DNA of 52,577 nucleotides from Deltaproteobacteria bacterium (GCA_021799495.1 JAJZAI010000023.1:1-52577); one strand, 5' to 3'. Numbered from the stretch's first letter, positions 1 through 7,793 are shown. Program-made: numbers and translations. Notes: a model not told the origin generated them from the sequence alone.

Positions 1-527
1 TGATGACACTCGAACTTCACGCCGCCGGCCGCGACCGTCAGCCGGTCTTCGAAGTAGGTGTCCGGATAGACATAATCCGCCGGCCATTCCGCCGGCCGTC
101 CGAATTGCCGCGCATTGACTATTCCGTTGTAGCCGGCCGTGCGCTTGTACCTGTCGAAGCGCGCGGCGATCGCCCGATGGCCGACCACCCGCGCCCGCGC
201 CACCCGGTTTTTCTGCCCCTCCGCCGCGAACGCCGCCATCCCCAGCGTGTGATCGACATGACCGTGCGTGTAAATCGCCGTATTGATCCGGTCCGGCGCG
301 AACCGCCGCACCATCCGCACCGTCTCTTCCTGGTTGAACCACGCCCCGGTGTCGATCAGCACCAGTCCCTCGCCGGTTCGCACCGCCGTGAAGTTCGCGA
401 ACCATCGATGGAACATCACGCCCGGCGCGACTTCCTCGCTCTCGCCGGTCGGGGTCAGCGGATGCTGCTGGAGGACGGTGATCTCGCCGTTCCAGAATCT
501 TTCTGCCTGCTCCCTGATTGCGCCCAT
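1..527 (-). CDS. MBL-fold metallo-hydrolase (alkylsulfatase-like), partial
   Basis: The N-terminal 175 residues are present; the gene runs off the left edge. Reading leftward from the ATG at 527, residues 87-93 read THGHVDH, the HxHxDH metal-binding motif of the metallo-beta-lactamase fold (His88, His90, Asp92, His93). It is preceded by the LIDTGAW strand-turn typical of the family. The opening part (about 38 residues ahead of the first core strand) and the GHVDHTLGMAAF context resemble the SdsA-type alkylsulfatase/MBL branch more than glyoxalase II. The expected role is hydrolysis of an ester substrate with two bound metal ions; the substrate cannot be read from this fragment. It is divergent from ribE with a 131-bp gap. 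Confidence 0.8.
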   Translation of the reverse strand, partial: MGAIREQAERFWNGEITVLQQHPLTPTGESEEVAPGVMFHRWFANFTAVRTGEGLVLIDTGAWFNQEETVRMVRRFAPDRINTAIYTHGHVDHTLGMAAFAAEGQKNRVARARVVGHRAIAARFDRYKRTAGYNGIVNARQFGRPAEWPADYVYPDTYFEDRLTVAAGGVKFECH

Positions 528-658
528 AATCTTTTCCGCCCGCGATTATCCGACTCGCCCGCGCGCCGGTGCAAACCGGCCGCTCGCCGCCGCAAGGTTG
601 CGGCCGGTCCTTGAAATAAGTATGATTTTTCTGGAATATTCGCCGCTCCAATTACGCA
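528..658. promoter_or_regulatory. Divergent spacer MBL hydrolase / ribE with two hairpins and a possible promoter
   Basis: The spacer holds a perfect stem-loop (GCCGGT at 565-570, loop GCAA, ACCGGC at 575-580) and a 16-bp perfect palindrome at 589-604. A possible rightward promoter is TTGCGG (598-603), 17 bp, TATGAT (621-626). An alternative uses TTGAAA (611-616), 18 bp, AATATT (635-640). No FMN riboswitch core is visible. The palindrome overlaps the first -35 and could be an operator, which is inference. Confidence 0.35.
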
Positions 659-1312
659 ATGTTTACCGGAATTATCGAAGATTTGGGCACGGTCGCATCG
701 CTCAAAGGCGCCGCCGCTGGCGCCGTCGTGACGATCCGCACCGCGCTCCCGATCGCGCGTATCAAGCTCGGCGAATCGATCGCGATCAACGGCGCCTGCA
801 TGACCGTGACCGGCAAGCGCAAAGGCGCCTTCACCGCCGACGTCTCCGCCGAATCGCTCCGCCGCACCGCGCTCGGCGATCTCCAGCCGGGCGAGCGCGT
901 GAATCTTGAACGATGCCTCACGCTCGGCAAGCTGATCGGCGGCCATCTGGTCTCCGGCCACGTCGACGGCGTCGGCAAAATCGTCTCGATCAGGCCCGAA
1001 GGCGATTCACGCCTCTACACCTTCGAGGTTCCGGCGGCGCAGGCGCGCTACCTGGTCGAAAAAGGCTCCGTCACGCTCGACGGCGTGAGCCTGACCGTTT
1101 TCAATATCAAGGGGCGGCGTTTCTCCGTCGCCCTCATCCCCCATACGCTCAAGATGACCACGCTCGGCCGCAAAGGCCCGGGCGCCAGGGTCAATGTCGA
1201 AAGCGACCTGCTGGTCAAATACGTCGAGCGAATTCTCGGACCGGCCCACGCCAACGGCCGCAAGCGCGCCGCCGCGCGGATCTCCGCCGCGGCGCCGGGA
1301 GACGCGCTATGA
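659..1312 (+). CDS. ribE: Riboflavin synthase, alpha chain type
   Basis: This cytoplasmic enzyme dismutates two 6,7-dimethyl-8-ribityllumazine molecules into riboflavin and 5-amino-6-ribitylaminouracil, the last step of riboflavin synthesis. The 217 residues begin with the diagnostic MFTGIIEDLG. They contain two lumazine-binding repeats: the first holds NGACMTVT and ends near residue 90, the second starts around GHVDGVGKI and holds VSLTVFNI and IPHTLKMTTLG. Length is normal. The C-terminal 20 residues are a basic, alanine-rich tail beyond the usual end. No other rib gene is adjacent, so the pathway is split. The stop overlaps the next start (ATGA), so the Rrf2 regulator is probably cotranslated. 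Confidence 0.95.
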   Translation: MFTGIIEDLGTVASLKGAAAGAVVTIRTALPIARIKLGESIAINGACMTVTGKRKGAFTADVSAESLRRTALGDLQPGERVNLERCLTLGKLIGGHLVSGHVDGVGKIVSIRPEGDSRLYTFEVPAAQARYLVEKGSVTLDGVSLTVFNIKGRRFSVALIPHTLKMTTLGRKGPGARVNVESDLLVKYVERILGPAHANGRKRAAARISAAAPGDAL

Positions 1313-1803
1313 GCCTGATGCAGATTCCGCGCAAGATCGAATACGCCCTGCGCGCCATGATCCATCTGGCCGACAATCCCGAGGGCGTCGCCCGCGGTTC
1401 CGAAATCGCCCGCGCCGAACATATCCCGAAGTACTATCTCGAAAAGGTCATCCGCGACCTGATGCGCGGCGGACTGGTCCGCGCGCGGCGCGGTCCCGGC
1501 GGCGGCTATCAGCTCGCACGCACGCCTGAATCGATCTCTTTCCGCGACGTTATCGAGGCGGTCGAGGGTCCGATCGCGCTCAACCTCTGCGTCGAGGGCG
1601 CCCCCCAATGCAGCCTGCAGCCGACCTGCCGGATGTTCCGGGTTTGGGAGGAGGGCCAGCGGATGCTGCTCGATATCTTCTCGCACACCACGATCAGCGA
1701 AATCGCGCTGTCGCGGCCGAGCACTCCTCCGCTGGGCGCGCCAGTTCCGCCAGCATCTATCCGCCCGTTCGCCGCCGCGTTCGCCGCGCTGGCCAAGAGT
1801 TGA
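1309..1803 (+). CDS. Rrf2-family transcriptional regulator with three-Cys Fe-S motif
   Basis: A 164-residue Rrf2-type winged-helix repressor. The N-terminal half (about residues 5-75) carries the wHTH: IEYALRAMIHLA, then IPKYYLEKVIRDL as recognition helix, then the RRGPGGGYQLAR wing. A cysteine cluster follows at about residues 93-107 in the pattern C-x6-C-x5-C. This resembles NsrR/IscR/RsrR-type proteins, which bind a [2Fe-2S] or [4Fe-4S] cluster and sense NO, redox state or iron-sulfur supply. The start overlaps the ribE stop by 4 nt, implying coupled translation. Targets are unknown; control of Fe-S or flavin genes is inference. The proline/alanine-rich C-terminal 30 residues are probably disordered. 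Confidence 0.88.
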   Translation: MSLMQIPRKIEYALRAMIHLADNPEGVARGSEIARAEHIPKYYLEKVIRDLMRGGLVRARRGPGGGYQLARTPESISFRDVIEAVEGPIALNLCVEGAPQCSLQPTCRMFRVWEEGQRMLLDIFSHTTISEIALSRPSTPPLGAPVPPASIRPFAAAFAALAKS

Positions 1804-1918
1804 ATCCGCCCGGCGCGCCGCCATTGAACCAGTTTCCGGCTTCCACGCTCACGCTTAACCGGCATCCCCGCGATTGGCCTTGCCGTCCCAACCGCCCGCC
1901 CGGAATCGGATCGCCAAA

Positions 1919-3097
1919 GTGAACGAAATCGAAATCATCGATCCCGCCGCGCGTTCGGCGCATCTCCCGCAGTTCACCGAAAAAACCTTCTATCTCGAGG
2001 AGTTTTACGGCAAAAGCCTGCTCTTCGCCCTGATTCCGCCCAGCGGCGAACGGCTCAGCGAACTCGATTCGCTGGTCAAAACGCTCCGCGAGCTGCGCCG
2101 CAATCAGACGCGATGCGTCCTGATCGCGTCGGCCGGCGCGCTCCCGCGCCTGGTGAAGCGGCTCGGCCGGATGCTCATCGCGCCGCCGGTGACGTTCAAT
2201 CCCGCCACCGGCTTGCGCACCCGGCCCTATCCGCCCGATTCCGCCGTCGCGCAAATCTGGCAGGGCCTGCGCGCCGGCTCGATCGTCGTCGCCGCCGCAA
2301 CCGGCGATCCCGACGACCTCGTAATCTTCGCCCAGGAACTCGCCAGCCGCCTGCGCGTCTTCAAGCTCCTGATGCTCGAGCGGCGCGGCGGCCTGCGCGA
2401 CAAGGAGGGCGAAATCAACTCCTTCGTGGATCTGCGCCGCATCCGCCGCGCGCTCGGCCTCGAAACCGACAAGCTCCGCCGCGCCACCATCCGCGCCGCC
2501 CGCCGCGCCCTGCTCGACGGCGTCGCCTCGGTCAATCTGACCACGCCCCGCGGCGTCTATGAAGAACTCTTCAGCTTCCTCGGCAGCGGCACGCTGCTCA
2601 CCGAACAGCGCTACGCCAACGTCCGCCAGATTTCGATCGATGATTTCGAGGAAGTCGAGGCGCTGATTCGGCGCGGCCAGAACGAGGGCTTCCTGCTCCG
2701 CCGCGGCGATTCCGAAATCGCCTCGCTGCTGCCGTCGTGCTTCGGCTACCGCGTCGGCGACGAGCATCTCGCCGGCATCTGCGCCCTGCTCACCGAACCC
2801 TATCGGCGCGAACGCGCCGGCGAAATCACCGCGCTCTACACGCTCACCCGCTTTCTCGGCGAGGGCGTCGCCACCGAACTGCTGCGCGAAGTCGTCGCCG
2901 AGGCGCGCAAGCGCCGCCTGCGTTACGTCTTCGCCTGCACTTCCGAAGAACGCGCCGCGCGCTTTTTCGCCCGGCTCCGCTTCGGCCGCGCGCGCTTCCG
3001 CCGCGTCGCGCCCGGCAAAATCGCGGCCGCCAAATGGCGCGGCTACGAAAAGGCCCGCATCGCCCGCCTCGCGATCTTCCGCTGCGATTTGGCCTGA
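1919..3097 (+). CDS. N-acetylglutamate-synthase-like acetyltransferase with decayed kinase domain
   Basis: About 392 residues from a GTG at 1919; an upstream TTG at 1874 gives 407, and neither has a clear ribosome site. The architecture matches ArgA-type amino-acid N-acetyltransferases: an N-terminal amino-acid-kinase-like domain (to about residue 225) and a C-terminal GNAT domain. The bridge GVASVNLTTP...ELFSFLGSGTLL closely mirrors the ArgA segment that ends the kinase fold. The Gly-rich phosphate loop expected after FYGKSLL is replaced by a proline-containing stretch, so kinase chemistry is unlikely, as in NAGS where this domain is regulatory. If it is NAGS it makes N-acetylglutamate from glutamate and acetyl-CoA for arginine synthesis. 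No arg neighbour supports this, so the substrate is uncertain. Confidence 0.7.
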   Translation: MNEIEIIDPAARSAHLPQFTEKTFYLEEFYGKSLLFALIPPSGERLSELDSLVKTLRELRRNQTRCVLIASAGALPRLVKRLGRMLIAPPVTFNPATGLRTRPYPPDSAVAQIWQGLRAGSIVVAAATGDPDDLVIFAQELASRLRVFKLLMLERRGGLRDKEGEINSFVDLRRIRRALGLETDKLRRATIRAARRALLDGVASVNLTTPRGVYEELFSFLGSGTLLTEQRYANVRQISIDDFEEVEALIRRGQNEGFLLRRGDSEIASLLPSCFGYRVGDEHLAGICALLTEPYRRERAGEITALYTLTRFLGEGVATELLREVVAEARKRRLRYVFACTSEERAARFFARLRFGRARFRRVAPGKIAAAKWRGYEKARIARLAIFRCDLA

Positions 3098-3178
3098 CCG
3101 CCGATCGCTCCGGCGCGCGCGAATCTCGCCAATCGCTTCGCCCCCGCACGCCGCATCCGCTACGATCCAGCCGTTCCG

Positions 3179-4837
3179 ATGGAATCCTCCGCCGCTCCCG
3201 ATAACCCCGCGCGTCCACGCCGGCCGCCGCTGCGATGGTCCCAGCGGCTTGCGCTCGCCATCGCCGTCGCCGCAATCGCCGCCGTCGGCCTTCATCGGCT
3301 CGGCGCGGCCGACATATGCGGCGCCAACGAAGCCGTCGAGGCCGTATTCCTGCAACAGATGGTCGAACACGGCCGGATGCTCTTTCCACTCGAAAACGGC
3401 GTCGCCCCGATGTACAAACCGCCGCTTTTCCATTGGACCGCGACCGCTATCGACCGGCTCGCCGGAATCCATCGCGTCACCGCCTGGAATCTGCGCCTGC
3501 CAACCGCGCTCTACGCGATCGCCGGCGTGCTCCTGACGCTCGCCTTCGCGCTCGATTTTCTCGGCCCGGACGCCGCCGCGCTCGCCGGCCTAATCCTCGC
3601 CGGCTCCTATCAATATGTGGAAAACGCGCGCATCGGCCGCGTCGATATGACGCTCGCCTGCTGCGAGACCCTCGCGCTGTTCGCTTTCGCCTGGTGGTAT
3701 GCGCCGCGCGGCGCGCCCGACGCCGCTCCCGATCCGGCTCGGCGCGGCCCGGATTCGCTCCGTTATCTGCTCGCCGCCGCGCTCGGCCTCGGCGTGCTCG
3801 CCAAGGGTCCCGTGGGCGCGATGCTGCCTGCGCTCGCGATCGCGATTTTCCTCATCGCCGAACGCCGCCCGCTCGAAACCCTGCGGCTCGCCACGCCCGG
3901 CCCGGTCGCCACCACCGTGCTGCTCGGCGCAAGCTGGTATGCGGCCTGCCTGTTCGGCCGGCGCTACGGCTTTCTCGACCGCCAGATCGGCAGCGAAAAC
4001 TTCGGGCGGTTTTTCGGCGCGCTGGGCGCGATGCCGCCCTGGTATTACGTCAAACCGCTCCTTTTCAACTCGGTTCCCTTCAGTCTGCTCGCGCCCGTCG
4101 CCGTCTATGCGGCGCTGCGCTGGCGGACCGCCTCCGCGCAACCGCCGCCGCCCGATCCGCCCGGCCGGCCGCGCCAGAATCCGCTTTCGCTTCTGGCCAG
4201 CCTGCGCATGATGTTCCTGCCGGCGCTCGACGCTCCGCACGACGACGCACCGCTCGCCGCGCCGCGCGCGCGCGCCGCCGTTCGCCTCGGCGCGATTTTC
4301 TATCTGACCACGCTCGTTTTCTTCTCGATCGCCGCCTACAAGCGGCGCGCCTATCTGCTGCCGGTCTGGCCGATCCTCGCGGTCGTGATCGCGTGGTGGA
4401 TCGAACGGCTCGCCAGCCGCCGCGCCGGCCGCTATCTGCGCATCGCAACGCTCGCGGCGGCCGGCGTCATGATCGCGTTCAACTTCTTCTATCTGCCGGG
4501 CAAGGAGGTCCGCGATTGCGCCACCGATTCGTTCCGCGCCGCGGCCGCCGAAATCAACCGCGTGGTCGGACCGGCCGAGCCGCTCTATCTCTACCGCTTC
4601 GAGGACGAACCGGCGCCGCTGCTGTTTTATCTCCATCGCACCGCGCCGCGAATCTCCGGCAAACTAGGCGACGCGCCGCCCGGCTACGTGCTGGTTCCGC
4701 TCGGCGTCTGGAACCAGCTCAAGGGCCAGGCGCTCGATCTCAGGCCCGTGCTCACGACCACGTCGGGCCGTCCGCGCCTCGTGCTGCTGCGGCGCGGAGC
4801 GGCCTACGCCGCCGCCGCGGCCGACCGCAAGGGTTGA
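3179..4837 (+). CDS. GT-C (ArnT/PMT-like) integral membrane glycosyltransferase
   Basis: A 552-residue multi-spanning protein. Residues about 21-43 form the first membrane helix. The following extracytoplasmic loop carries NEAVEAVFLQQM and YKPPLFHW, the signature loop of ArnT/GT83 enzymes, which usually reads DE-x-RYA and EKPPLLYW. Here the first acidic residue is Asn and the Glu is kept. About ten further hydrophobic helices follow, with a soluble loop around 325-360 and a C-terminal periplasmic domain from about 440. The family transfers sugars from polyprenyl-phosphate donors to lipid A, proteins or other envelope acceptors; donor and acceptor here are unknown. The gene stands alone. Confidence 0.85.
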   Translation: MESSAAPDNPARPRRPPLRWSQRLALAIAVAAIAAVGLHRLGAADICGANEAVEAVFLQQMVEHGRMLFPLENGVAPMYKPPLFHWTATAIDRLAGIHRVTAWNLRLPTALYAIAGVLLTLAFALDFLGPDAAALAGLILAGSYQYVENARIGRVDMTLACCETLALFAFAWWYAPRGAPDAAPDPARRGPDSLRYLLAAALGLGVLAKGPVGAMLPALAIAIFLIAERRPLETLRLATPGPVATTVLLGASWYAACLFGRRYGFLDRQIGSENFGRFFGALGAMPPWYYVKPLLFNSVPFSLLAPVAVYAALRWRTASAQPPPPDPPGRPRQNPLSLLASLRMMFLPALDAPHDDAPLAAPRARAAVRLGAIFYLTTLVFFSIAAYKRRAYLLPVWPILAVVIAWWIERLASRRAGRYLRIATLAAAGVMIAFNFFYLPGKEVRDCATDSFRAAAAEINRVVGPAEPLYLYRFEDEPAPLLFYLHRTAPRISGKLGDAPPGYVLVPLGVWNQLKGQALDLRPVLTTTSGRPRLVLLRRGAAYAAAAADRKG

Positions 4838-5156
4838 CTCCCTGTCTCGTTGTTTCGATTATCGATAATCGATTATTTACACTTTGAAGAAATCTATCGA
4901 TAAGCGCGCGCTTCAGGGAACCTCCACCGGCCGAAATACTTCACGCATCAACCCTCTCTTTGTCATTCTGAGCGCGGCGAAGAATCCCTGATCCGAGAAA
5001 ATTCACAAGCTCTGAGCGCAGCGAAGGTTCGCCCTGAGTCCGGCGCAGAGAATCCCTGCTCCCGGAAAAATTCTTGGGGAAGCTCCGCTAAAGGTCCATC
5101 TCGTCATTCTGAGCGCAGCTAAGAATCCCGGGATTCTTCACTCCGCTGCGCTCCGT
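4838..5156. other. Intergenic spacer, AT-rich palindrome and repeat cluster
   Basis: Spacer between the convergent glycosyltransferase and vsr. It starts with an AT-rich patch, far less GC than its surroundings, holding a perfect 18-bp palindrome at 4855-4872 (centre ATCGAT) and a second TATCGATA at 4895-4902. The remainder is made of degenerate repeat units described separately. No ORF with coding character is seen. Confidence 0.7.
4855..4872. repeat. Perfect 18-bp AT-rich palindrome
   Basis: TCGATTATCGATAATCGA reads the same on both strands. A shorter TATCGATA lies 22 bp further on. It sits 17 bp after the glycosyltransferase stop in an otherwise GC-rich genome. It could be a protein-binding site or a strong hairpin; function unknown. 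Confidence 0.75.
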
Positions 5157-5168
5157 TCAGAATGACAA
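4961..5168. repeat. Cluster of CATTCTGAGCGCAGCGAAGAATC-type repeats
   Basis: At least four direct, partly degenerate copies (near 4961-4990, 5011-5028, 5032-5058 and 5102-5130) and one inverted copy (about 5131-5168). The core is GTCATTCTGAGCG, then GC(A/G)GCGAAGAATCCC. I recall this kind of intergenic repeat from many GC-rich genomes, but I cannot check its family here. The inverted copy supplies the last codons of vsr. Confidence 0.8.
5103..5166. terminator. Long inverted-repeat hairpin between convergent genes
   Basis: The arms GTCATTCTGAGCGCAGC (from 5103) and GCTGCGCTCCGTTCAGAATGAC (ending 5166) pair around a central AAGAATCCCGGGATTCTT, giving a near-complete hairpin of about 64 nt. There is no uridine tract. 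It lies at the 3' ends of both the glycosyltransferase and vsr, so a transcript-ending or RNA-stabilising role is plausible but inferred. Confidence 0.5.
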
Positions 5169-5633
5169 TCTGACTTGCGCAGTGCTTCCCTGGCTCCGGC
5201 GCAGAAACTTTTCGATCCGCTTTGCGACCGCCGCTTCGCGCCTGAGCTGGCATTCGTAAATCGCCAGCACCCGCCAGCCCCGCGCCCGCAACTCCGCCGC
5301 GACCCGCCGATCCCGCGTCCGGTTGCGCGCGATTTTCCCGCGCCAGTACTCGGCGTTGGTCTTCGGCGCGCGCGCGCCGCGGCGGCATCGATGGCCATGC
5401 CAGAAACATCCGTGGACGAAAATCGCGGCGCGGTATTTCGGCAGCGCCAGGTCCGGTTTGCCCGGCAGATCGGCGCGCCTCAGGCTGAAGCGAAAGCCCA
5501 TCCGATGCGCAATCCGGCGCACGCGCAACTCCGGCGCCGTGTCGCGCGATTTGACCGCGCGCATGATCCGCGACCGCTCGGCGGGATCTTCCCGCTTCCG
5601 CGTCGAACGTCCGGGGTCGGCGGTTGTGATCAT
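5157..5633 (-). CDS. vsr: Very-short-patch-repair DNA mismatch endonuclease
   Basis: The 158-residue protein nicks beside T:G mismatches that arise by deamination of 5-methylcytosine. Visible motifs are SRIMRAVKSRDTAPE (about 21-35), PGKPDLALPKYRAAIF (58-72) with the catalytic Asp61, VHGCFWHGHRC (73-83) containing His74 and His79, and GWRVLAIYECQL (119-130). The E. coli metal/active-site Thr63 position is Val here, a common substitution as I recall. The start is the ATG at 5633, overlapping the methyltransferase stop as ATGA, so the two proteins are translationally coupled. This pairing says the methyltransferase makes 5-methylcytosine. The final residues and stop are encoded by the inverted repeat at about 5131-5168, so the native C-terminus may have been altered by repeat insertion. 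Confidence 0.93.
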   Translation of the reverse strand: MITTADPGRSTRKREDPAERSRIMRAVKSRDTAPELRVRRIAHRMGFRFSLRRADLPGKPDLALPKYRAAIFVHGCFWHGHRCRRGARAPKTNAEYWRGKIARNRTRDRRVAAELRARGWRVLAIYECQLRREAAVAKRIEKFLRRSQGSTAQVRLSF

Positions 5634-6832
5634 CGCTCGGCGCGCGCCGCCTCGCTTCCGGCGGCGCTCCTCCGCCATGCCGCGGCGGCCGTTTCCGCGC
5701 CCGCGTTCGCTTCGAGCAGCGGCTCCAGCAGATGCCTGGCGAGAAACCGCACCGCCGGCACGGCCACGCCGTCGCCCGCGACGTGATAGGCGTCATTGAA
5801 GCGTTCGGGCAGCACGAAACTCTCCGGCAGGCCCATCAGCCGCGCCGCCTCGCGCGCGCTCAAAAGCCGCGTGCGTATCCGGCCGCGCTCGGCCACGATT
5901 ATGGTCTGCCGGCTCGAACCGCCCGCCGGCGTCCGCAGACATCCGGCGATTCCGTCGAAGCGCGCCTCGGCGCGCTGGCGGCGGACGCCGTTTTCGTCAA
6001 CCCGCGTGCGGCGATAGATCGTGCCGGCGATCGGACGGCCCGTTGCGAGCGACGCGCGCGCCGCGTCGGCGACCTTCCGGCGATGGAGTTCGTTCATCAG
6101 ACCTAACAGCCGTTCGGTTTCTTCCCCGCGATGCCATTGCGGGGCGTCCAGATCGACTAGCGCGACAAGCGGCGGCGAGGCGGCTTGCGGCGGCGGCATC
6201 TTCCACCAAATCCATCGTGCCCGGGCCGCATGGCCAAAGCGGGCGTGCGCGTCGGCAAGCGCCGGAATCGTCCAGCGCGGATCGGCGTCCGCCGCAATAA
6301 TTTCTGGGGGAATTTCCAGGTCTTCGCGCGCGGCGATCACAAACAGGCGCGGCCGCGATTGCGGCAGAAAATCCGCCGCGTCGATCACGACTCCGCCGAG
6401 CCGGTAGCCGGATTTCGCAATCGCCTCGGCGATCGCGTTAAAGTCGGCGCCGCCGCGCGCGCGCAGGAGACCGATTACATTTTCGATCGCGATCGTCCGC
6501 GGCCCCCGCCCGTCCGCGCCCAGCGCCTCGATTAGGCGCCAGAACGGCCAGAAGGTTCCCGAACGCGCGCCGCGCAACCCGGCGCCCGCGCCGGCCAGCG
6601 ACAGGTCCTGGCATGGAAACGACGCCCACGCCAAATCGGCCGCGCCCGGCAAATCGGCGGCGCCAAGCCCTGCAACGTCGCCGCGCATGAATTCGCGATC
6701 GCCGAAATTGACCGTGTAGCAGGCGGCTTTTTTCGCGTCGATATCGTTCGCGAATAGGCATCGCCAGCGTTCGCCGAGACCCAGCCGCGCCATCCCGGCG
6801 CCGGCGAAAAACTCGTGGAAGGTAAAGCTCAT
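5630..6832 (-). CDS. DNA (cytosine-5-)-methyltransferase
   Basis: A 400-residue C5-cytosine methyltransferase using S-adenosylmethionine. Motif I is FFAGAGMARLG (8-18). The catalytic motif IV is SFPCQDLSLAG (71-81) with nucleophile Cys74. Motif VI is IENV (116-119) and motif VIII is QSRPRLF (158-164). The variable target-recognition region spans roughly 200-310, and C-terminal motifs IX-X follow around LSAREAARLMGLPESF. It is followed by vsr with a 4-nt overlap. No restriction endonuclease gene is adjacent: upstream is parB, 25 bp away on the same strand. It is therefore either a solitary regulatory methylase or the remnant of an R-M system. The target sequence cannot be read from the protein. 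Confidence 0.94.
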   Translation of the reverse strand: MSFTFHEFFAGAGMARLGLGERWRCLFANDIDAKKAACYTVNFGDREFMRGDVAGLGAADLPGAADLAWASFPCQDLSLAGAGAGLRGARSGTFWPFWRLIEALGADGRGPRTIAIENVIGLLRARGGADFNAIAEAIAKSGYRLGGVVIDAADFLPQSRPRLFVIAAREDLEIPPEIIAADADPRWTIPALADAHARFGHAARARWIWWKMPPPQAASPPLVALVDLDAPQWHRGEETERLLGLMNELHRRKVADAARASLATGRPIAGTIYRRTRVDENGVRRQRAEARFDGIAGCLRTPAGGSSRQTIIVAERGRIRTRLLSAREAARLMGLPESFVLPERFNDAYHVAGDGVAVPAVRFLARHLLEPLLEANAGAETAAAAWRRSAAGSEAARAER

Positions 6833-6857
6833 CGGCGCCCGCCGCGCCGGGCGGGAA

Positions 6858-7793
6858 TCACTTTTCGCCGTGAACGGCGCGGCCAGCCAGCGTCAGAATT
6901 TGCGCCAGCGTGGTCAGGTCGGCGTCATTGTAATACTCGATTTCGATTCGCCCCGGCGCCCGCCCATGTTGCGGCGCGATCCTGACCTTGCGGCGCATCG
7001 CGCGCTGAATCCGCTCGGCCAGCGCCCCCAGGTTGGGATCGATCGGTTGGTCCGCGTCCGCCGCGGCCTCCCCCGATGACGGCCGATTGATAGCGACGGC
7101 GGGCCGCGCGCCGCTCGCGATCTTCTCGGCGCCACGGGCGGATATTTTCTGCTCCGCGATCCGCCGCGCCGCCGCGATTTGCTCGTCCGCTGAGCTCAAA
7201 GCCAGTAGCGGCCGCGCCTGCCCAGCGCTGATCGTGCCGGCGGCGACCATCTCGACCACCGGAATCGGCAGCTCCAGCAGGCGCATCGTGTTGGTCACAT
7301 AGGGCCGGCTTTTGCCGATACGCCCCGCGATCTGTTCGTGGCTGAGATCGAATTCGCGGTTGAGCCGCACGAAGGCGCGCGCCTCTTCGATCGGATTAAG
7401 CTCCTCGCGCGCAAGGTTCTCGACCAGCGACATCTCCAGCGCGCCGCGGTCATCGACCTCGCGCACCACGATCGGAACGCGTTCGAGTCCGGCGATTTTG
7501 GCCGCGCGCAGCCGCCGTTCGCCCGCGATCAGCTCGTAGCGCGGCGCGCCGTCGTCGGCGCCGATCGGCCGCACCACCAGCGGCTCGATGATCCCCTGGC
7601 TCTTAATCGCCTCGGCCAGCTCATCCAGCTTGCCGGAATCGAAATGGCGGCGCGGCTGCAACGGGCTAGGAACCACGCGATCGGGCGCGACCATGAGCAG
7701 CGCCGCGCCCTCCGCCGGCGCTGACGGCGCAGTGTCCGGCGCGGCGGTTCCAATCAGGGCGTCGAGTCCGCGGCCGAGCGGTTTTCGGATCAT
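6858..7793 (-). CDS. parB: Chromosome partitioning protein ParB
   Basis: A 311-residue ParB/Spo0J. It opens with RKPLGRGLDALIG, followed by the CTPase/ParB-N domain (LQPRRHF, then ELIAGERRLRAAK near 85-97). The helix-turn-helix that reads parS follows (LSHEQIAGRIGKSRPYVTN, about 150-170), and a dimerising C-terminal domain ends the protein. The start is the ATG at 7793, with AGGAG upstream and a 4-nt overlap with the parA stop. Four perfect parS sites lie within 4 kb. ParB spreads from parS as a CTP-dependent clamp and recruits SMC, positioning the origin region together with ParA. Confidence 0.96.
   Translation of the reverse strand: MIRKPLGRGLDALIGTAAPDTAPSAPAEGAALLMVAPDRVVPSPLQPRRHFDSGKLDELAEAIKSQGIIEPLVVRPIGADDGAPRYELIAGERRLRAAKIAGLERVPIVVREVDDRGALEMSLVENLAREELNPIEEARAFVRLNREFDLSHEQIAGRIGKSRPYVTNTMRLLELPIPVVEMVAAGTISAGQARPLLALSSADEQIAAARRIAEQKISARGAEKIASGARPAVAINRPSSGEAAADADQPIDPNLGALAERIQRAMRRKVRIAPQHGRAPGRIEIEYYNDADLTTLAQILTLAGRAVHGEK

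Noticed and set aside
528-658. FMN riboswitch ahead of ribE
   Set aside because: The hairpins present are simple two-arm stems. The conserved FMN riboswitch core and its multi-helix junction are not visible.
1757-3472. 571-codon open frame on the minus strand
   Set aside because: It lies antisense to the NAGS-like and glycosyltransferase genes, its residues are low-complexity Gly/Ala/Asp/Arg and it has no family motif. Long antisense frames are common in GC-rich coding DNA.
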